This document shows, piece after piece, positions 18,283 through 23,039 of a DNA stretch of 23,039 nucleotides. The first letter of the stretch is position 1. Each line of letters begins with the position of its first letter. The DNA is from Apostichopus californicus (lineage: Eukaryota > Echinodermata > Holothuroidea > Aspidochirotida > Stichopodidae): the NCBI GenBank assembly GCA_020650975.1, contig JAIPMN010026643.1, positions 3,061-26,099 of the forward strand. The letters run 5' to 3'. The notes under the pieces were generated by a model. That model was not told the origin of the DNA. It did not search any database and saw only the letters and a list, made by a program, of their open reading frames with translations. The position numbers and the translations under genes are program-made.

Positions 18283-18524
18283 GGCGGAGTGTATAGCCTA
18301 GCGGTTAACGCCGGCGTCTCCCAGTCATGAGATCCCCGGTTCGATTCCCCGCCGACAGCAAGGTGTGTCGTCTGGCAAGGGTGTTGTTCAATAACAACTT
18401 CCCGACATGGACGTTAAATGGATGTGTGCCGAGATATTGGCTTCGGTCAGCTTGCGAGTCTATAAGCCTCCATGGCTTCTTTCGCGAGTTCCTGCTTGCG
18501 GGAAGATCACATATACATACATAC
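18283..18524 (+). mobile_element. Complete tRNA-derived SINE with (TACA) tail
   Basis: The head reads ggcggagtgtatagcc and contains box A, tagcctagcgg (18294-18304), and a perfect box B, ggttcgattcc (18338-18348). The 5' ggcgg can pair with ccgcc at 18349-18353, preserving an acceptor-like stem. A tRNA-unrelated body follows (18360-18508) with a conserved-looking segment (gacatggacgttaaatgg, 18404-18421). The element ends in a (ATAC)n tail at about 18510-18524. A 6-7 bp duplication flanks it. Good promoter boxes and many CpGs in CpG-poor surroundings point to a fairly young copy. The frames on both strands (18305-18571, 18327-18581) are by-products. Confidence 0.88.
18294..18348 (+). promoter_or_regulatory. 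Pol III internal promoter of the SINE
   Basis: Box A tagcctagcgg matches TRGCNNAGYGG, and box B ggttcgattcc matches GGTTCRANNCC exactly. The start-to-start distance of 44 bp is within the normal range for tRNA-type genes. Confidence 0.85.
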
Positions 18525-18530
18525 AAAATT
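18525..18530. repeat. Right target-site duplication of the SINE (aaaatt)
   Basis: Matches aaaatt at 18277-18282 immediately after the (ATAC) tail. Confidence 0.6.
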
Positions 18531-19060
18531 GAAACATGGCATGTTTTGCCATTACTCCTTCCCTTCCTCATTCCTCATTGAGCTGTTTTCTTACTTCATT
18601 AAAATAATCTAGTAATGTGAGTGACCATTGTCATGTTTTCTGGACCAAATTTGTCCTAGATGGGATTTGGAGAGAACAACTTTGATAAAATAATCCGCTT
18701 TACAGAAAGGCATTTTAATATGATGTTTACTCTCTTTAAAGATGTTTCTTTATAGGAAATGAAGGTGTGGTCTGTGGGATTTGCACCTTGTTACCATTCT
18801 ACAGAGAACCAGTATTAAACAACCATTTCAAGTCCCTGCCATAATTAATTCTGTAAAGGTGGCAAATTGACTTAAAAGAAGTTGACAAATTGATTTGAAT
18901 GGAGTATATAATTGATGGTGGAAATGTGAAGGGAAAGATTTTCCCTTTCACAGTTCTCTTAAGTTTTTATTGGTTGAATACTTTAACCTTTTTAAAGTCT
19001 CTGCACATGGGTCATAATGAGATAGGAAGTTACGGATGTGACATGTTAAGAAGGGCAATG
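18531..19060. other. Non-coding stretch, probably upstream of or within the first intron of the RBIS-like gene
   Basis: No exon is recognised. The 67-codon frame 18899-19102 runs into a G-rich tract and has no protein features. Confidence 0.45.
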
Positions 19061-19347
19061 ACTAGAGGGAGGGTGAGGATTGATGGAGGGGGGGAGGGGT
19101 GAGACAGGGAAGGAGCCATGATCACAGAGGGAAAGGAACCAACTTACCAAGGACAGGGGGAAGGAATGAGAAAAGAGTGTGATAATTCTTGGCTGGGAGA
19201 AAAGGATTGGGTAAGGAATTGGGTAAGGGGGACATGAAGGGGGGGGGGGGGGAGGAGAGGAGAATAATCACTGTAGAGGAAAAGAAACCATGGTAGAGGG
19301 GGTAAGGTATTGGTTGATATGTAAGGTAAGGTAAGGTAAGGTAAGGT
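19061..19347 (+). repeat. Purine/G-rich low-complexity tract with G14 run and (GTAAG)5
   Basis: An AG-rich interval contains a G14 run (19239-19252) and ends in five GTAAG units (19321-19347). The pentamer array also contains repeated GTAAG splice-donor-like sequence. The minus-strand frame through it (19122-19370) is proline-rich from composition only. Confidence 0.85.
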
Positions 19348-19572
19348 GTTTGCTGAGATGTATCTGACATGGAGGTAAAAACTGATTCATAGCTGTTGTG
19401 CTGAAAACTATCAAATTATTTTTCCTTTTTTCTTTTGTCAAAAGAAGGTGTGTGAAGGTTTAGGCTCAGGGTTATTTGTGTTGTATACATGTTTCTTTTT
19501 TCCCTTCATTACTTGATGGTATTCTTTTCTTTTTCATGCTACTTGTGGTTTAACAGCCTGAGAAAGACTTTC

Positions 19573-19592
19573 AAATTTTTCCCTTCCCACAG
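19573..19592 (+). promoter_or_regulatory. 3' splice site upstream of the RBIS-like coding exon
   Basis: A pyrimidine-rich stretch (attttttcccttcccacag pattern) ends in cag at 19592. It would start an exon at 19593 with 55 nt of 5' untranslated sequence before the ATG, implying at least one upstream non-coding exon that I could not locate. A second possible acceptor (atacag at 19636) has a poor pyrimidine tract. Confidence 0.6.
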
Positions 19593-19647
19593 ATTTGTGC
19601 ATATTTGTAATTCACAAGAGCTGCATATCCATACAGGTGAGACAACC

Positions 19648-19818
19648 ATGGGGAAATCTAAGAAAACACATAACCATCCAGCCAAGCCCAGTAAAGGCAC
19701 CGGAGGAAAGGACAACAAAGGGAAACTTCAAGGCTCAAAAAACATGTTCAAAGTCAAGAGCAGCAAAGCCAACAAAAGCAAGCATAAAACAAAGGCAATC
19801 ACGTCCACACTGTCGAGG
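19648..19818 (+). CDS. RBIS: First coding exon of RBIS (C8orf59)-like ribosome biogenesis factor, partial gene
   Basis: The exon encodes 57 residues from an ATG in strong Kozak context (acaaccATGG) to a phase-0 donor (AGG|GTGAGT). Residues 26-39, KLQGSKNMFKVKSS, and the following lysine/asparagine-rich stretch ending AITSTLSR (50-57) match the N-terminal half of the small vertebrate protein RBIS (C8orf59). That protein has a KL-G-K-xVF core followed by a basic K-rich segment and a T-x-x-L motif. RBIS is a small basic nucleolar protein of about 100 residues needed for efficient ribosome biogenesis. The invertebrate protein here has a longer, Lys/His/Gly-rich N-terminus (residues 1-25). The C-terminal half, including the segment with a conserved leucine-rich end, is not found before 23039, so it must lie beyond the window. 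The same frame is open upstream to an ATG at 19489, but that part crosses the splice acceptor and is probably intronic. The similarity is from memory and was not computed. Confidence 0.75.
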
Positions 19819-19824
19819 GTGAGT
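19819..19824 (+). promoter_or_regulatory. 5' splice site (GTGAGT) of the RBIS-like exon
   Basis: AGG|GTGAGT is a near-consensus donor. The reading frame continues only nine codons beyond it before a stop (VSARYL within them), which supports intron entry here. Confidence 0.75.
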
Positions 19825-22800
19825 GCACGTTATTTATAAAGGTTTGAAGGCTGTTATAATTGTATTCAGACAAGCCCTCTATGTGATGTTCAAGGATGAG
19901 TATAAAATTGACAGTTTCGCACCTCCCGATCTCCTTGAGGTACCCATGCAGACATCGTTTCGGGTGGATTGAAACATGAAGTCTACACAATGCATGACAT
20001 AAAGGCGCCAGGCTTTTCAAGAAAAACATATAGAAGTAAGAAAAGTGATAAAAGTTATGAATAATGAAGGGAGTATTTGACAGCTTGCAGGTCAAGCCCT
20101 CACTGATCATTTATGACATTTAAAGAACTTATCTCACTTCCTCTCTAAACTGTTGTGGAAGCTTAAGAATGGAAGATTCAGAAGCAAGAAGGCCTGCATA
20201 GGTGAAGGGGAGGGGGAGGGGAGGTTGGGGTGGTGCACACTTGTTATCAATTGAAATAAACTAGGTAGATAGAAGGAGTGCATACTTTATGTATAGGAAA
20301 CAGGTATGTATCATCACTCGTAAATACTCAACCAATACATTTTGGGGTGTTAAAGTTGTGTTTACCTTGGTTTGTAAGATTGCATCCCTTTAATTACGTC
20401 ATTCATACATTATGTGATATCAGATAACAGTTTAAGAATTCTGAACTAGTAAGGAGAGTGCAGATAGATATCATTATATATTCCTGATTGATTTCAATTC
20501 AGATATTGTCCAGTAGGAGTAAGTGACCATGTTTTTATGTTTTTGTTATGATTTAGTATTTTTCTTGGGTTAGATTCTATTTTTAACCATCAGTGCAGCT
20601 GTCATATTAGCAACTAAGGAGGTGAGAGGCTGATGTCCTCTTCTTCTTCAAGTCTGATAATAACGTCAGCTGTCCAGGAATTACAGACTCTGCTTAGATT
20701 TGATAATTCTGCCCAGTTTAGTTTACAGATTAAAACAGCTGGATCTTGTCTCAGTACACTGTATATATGCCTGCTTCCACTTTGACCTCCGTCAGTGGGG
20801 AGACATTTAAAGGCAACATAGTTTTATTGCACAGCATGTTGCTTTGATGTTTTTGTCATAAGACATTAAGTTGACAGTACTAAAACCTACAGCCATGTTG
20901 ACTAATCTTAAAGCTACATGCTGTGCTAATTGCACAAAGTACACCCCATCAAAGACATTCGTCATGGCGAAATGTCACTGCTGAAGAGAATCTCTATCTA
21001 TTACTTGGGTGCTTTTTCATCATCGGTTTTTGACAATTTAAAGGAAAAAACACTTGTACAGAGTTGCCAAAGACCTTCCCACAATCCTCTGCTAACTCCT
21101 AGTGGTCATGCATTTACTCCTACATAGCTGTTTAAGCTTTGATACTCATAGACAAGCAAATACAACAAGAATAGCATTTCTCTACTCATAGTGTATTGTG
21201 GTTAATAATAATCCAGGCTTTATTTAATGTCCATAATCTATAGTTGTACTATAGGAGGGCTGTCCATGGTTCCAAGTGCCCATGTGTGTGATTTAAGTCC
21301 GCCTAACTTCATTGCATTTTGGTGATTGCTTTAAGATATAAGTGGCTGGAATGATTTACTCTGATATTTCAGTTAGTAAATTGAGGTTAAAACTCCAAAC
21401 CTTAGATACCAAACTACTGCGTGGATAGTTTCATGTTAGTGTTACATATATGTTCCTCTTAGAGTATTCAATGATTACTAGTAAAAATCATGTTAAGAGA
21501 TGCATTTAAATAAATATATCCATACATCTACAAACAGTGTACAAGGGCTGTGAAGCTGATGTAAATAGGTGCTTTAAACGCTGTATTCCTTGAAGTCTAT
21601 ACATCCATCAGTAATAAAAATGATGTTAAACAGCAGTTTAAAGTGAAGCAAAGCTGGTTTGTGTTTGCTGGCAGACAGCTTTAAAGGAAAATATCTGTTT
21701 ACTTGTGGTTCCTAGCCGTGATAAAGACCATAGGACGCTATGGTGTGTCGTGCTGATGACTAACTTTAAGTAAGTTTAAGTTGGTCAAGATATGCTTTTC
21801 TCTGGCTCTGCTTCAGATCTGGTAAATTTCAATTGTAGTTTGGTTTGTGGTCTGATCAAGGTTTGATGAAATTGAGACCAATATTTACCGTGACAAACAG
21901 AGAGAGGTAGTTAGTACAGTGCTTTCATTGTGCTTAAACTTTGTAAAATCTGAACTTTTACCAAGTAATACTTTGTGTTTTATGACCCCAGTGGATGGAA
22001 TGGATTTTTAGCATTGCAAAATCCCAAGTTGTTGATTGTCATCAACTCAATGGTTTGAGCAGAGAGGTTTCTACCTACAGTATCAACACTGGTTTGGAGT
22101 CCTCACTACTGTGGCCATGATACAGGTCCTGCCTGTTGGAATTCCCTAAGTACACCTCCACCTTGATTGATGAAATGAATTGACAGATCATAAATTGTGC
22201 TCATTACCGTTGCAATTACCCCCACCATGGGTCCATTGCTTGTCACCACCTCTGCATCCTGCCATAAATCACAGGAGATGCTGTGACCTTCCAGGGTGTG
22301 ATTCTTGAAGTATCAGGACACATGGGAGTCAGGTGGGTCATATCTTGACCATTCATTATATATTCTTTGACCTGAAATCAGGTCAAAATGTTCCCACAGG
22401 GACCTTTTGTTTTCTTTTAATTGTTTGTTCTGTTACAGAATGATGCCCCAAGTTGTGGAAATTGTCTGTATTCTTCATTAGCTCTTCACAAGGCTACACA
22501 ATGGTACATAATAGGGCTATCAAAATGATTATTTCCAGTTTGGGATGATATTCCTATTAAGGCTGATTTTGATTTCTCTAACCTGTACATAGACATATCT
22601 TCATCGTTGTATTAAAGTGAGTGTGAATGAATTCGTAGCTGGCAACAGTGTTATCCCATGAAACAGAAATAGGTTGTGTGATCTGAGCTTTGCCTCTTAT
22701 AAAATACTATAGCTCCTGTGTAATAAGTTCTGCTATAAAGATAACATTTTATGGCTTGCATAGCAACATTGACCATTTTGTATGTATAGCATCTTGCAAT

Positions 22801-23028
22801 GCAGTACCAAATAAATTATTCCCTGGTATTTGGATATATTAAACATTGCTTGGTCAGAGTGGCACGAAAGTTACGACCGGTTAGGACTTATCTTGTAACA
22901 CATATATTTCTTTTATTAATTCAGTATTTCCCAAGATGGCTGCCCACTTCTGTTAAGCTTTTTACCTCTTGATTTTCTTGTTTGTTCAATTCAGAAAGGA
23001 ATAACCAGCTTCAAGGGGTGGGGTTGGT
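19825..23028. other. CpG-poor intron of the RBIS-like gene, no further exon recognised
   Basis: The 3.2 kb after the donor are strongly CpG-depleted (about 4 CpG in 21001-21600). I searched for an exon encoding the C-terminal half of RBIS and found none. An acceptor-like ttctgttacag at 22439 opens frames without similarity to the family. G-rich sequence at 20195-20235 (agggg, ggggg, gggg, tgggg) is quadruplex-capable. The frames at 19799-20110 (minus) and 20930-21127 are unrecognised. Confidence 0.5.
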
Positions 23029-23039
23029 GGGGGGGGGGG
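23029..23039 (+). repeat. G homopolymer at window end (at least G11)
   Basis: The window stops inside a G run after ggggtggggttggt. It mirrors the G13 at position 1 and supports assembly breakage at G homopolymers. Confidence 0.9.

Noticed and set aside
19122-19370. Proline-rich minus-strand frame
   Set aside because: The sequence is a low-complexity purine tract with a G14 run and a GTAAG array, so the proline and leucine content follows from composition.
22428-22540. Acceptor-like ttctgttacag at 22439 as the second exon of the RBIS-like gene
   Set aside because: In the required phase the peptide has no similarity to the C-terminal half of RBIS and no donor or sensible stop position.
1-23039. 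Prokaryotic features, CRISPR arrays, viral genes or a multi-gene defence or biosynthetic system
   Set aside because: No dense ORFs, spaced identical repeats, integrase, polymerase or capsid-like proteins are visible. The tandem repeats present have no unique spacers.

Overview
The window looks like nuclear DNA from a metazoan, most plausibly a marine invertebrate deuterostome such as an echinoderm. That placement is inference. It rests on tRNA-derived SINEs with (TACA) tails, hAT-type DNA transposon pieces, spliced low-density coding sequence, and a mosaic CpG pattern. Nothing bacterial is present: no operons, no Shine-Dalgarno sites, no dense long ORFs. Most ATG-to-stop frames here are chance frames in non-coding or repetitive DNA.

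Left part (1 to about 10.85 kb): no convincing coding sequence. It is a patchwork of repeats: the end of a hAT-type element (1-195), a 130-bp (ATGT)n microsatellite (1257-1386) that may be the tail of a minus-strand retroelement, a Leu-like tRNA-derived SINE (about 2440-2690), a two-unit-length minisatellite (4003-4481), a degraded tRNA-like sequence on the minus strand (8426-8489), and several G13-G14 homopolymers, one beside an NNN gap. CpG is frequent here.

Right part (about 10.86 kb to the end): CpG drops sharply. My hand counts per 600 bp are roughly 17-35 in the left samples and 1-4 in the right samples. In invertebrates with mosaic methylation this pattern marks transcribed gene bodies. 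The right part also holds the only two coding exons I can support. One is a candidate terminal exon (12251-12307, stop included, gene not recognised). The other is a well-supported first coding exon (19648-19818) of a homologue of the ribosome biogenesis factor RBIS (human C8orf59), with a clear splice acceptor and a GTGAGT donor. The rest of that gene must lie downstream of the window. Inserted into the CpG-poor part are CpG-rich, apparently younger elements: a complete 363-bp hAT-type MITE with perfect 11-bp TIRs and a perfect 8-bp target duplication (12416-12794), and a complete tRNA-derived SINE (18283-18524). An old tandem repeat of roughly 120-165 bp (about 14.5-15.15 kb) and several strong inverted repeats complete the picture.

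No clear new multi-gene system is visible. The most interesting signals are the CpG cliff, the one-stranded G homopolymers of near-constant length that also form the window ends and flank the gap, and the intact young MITE just after a possible stop codon.
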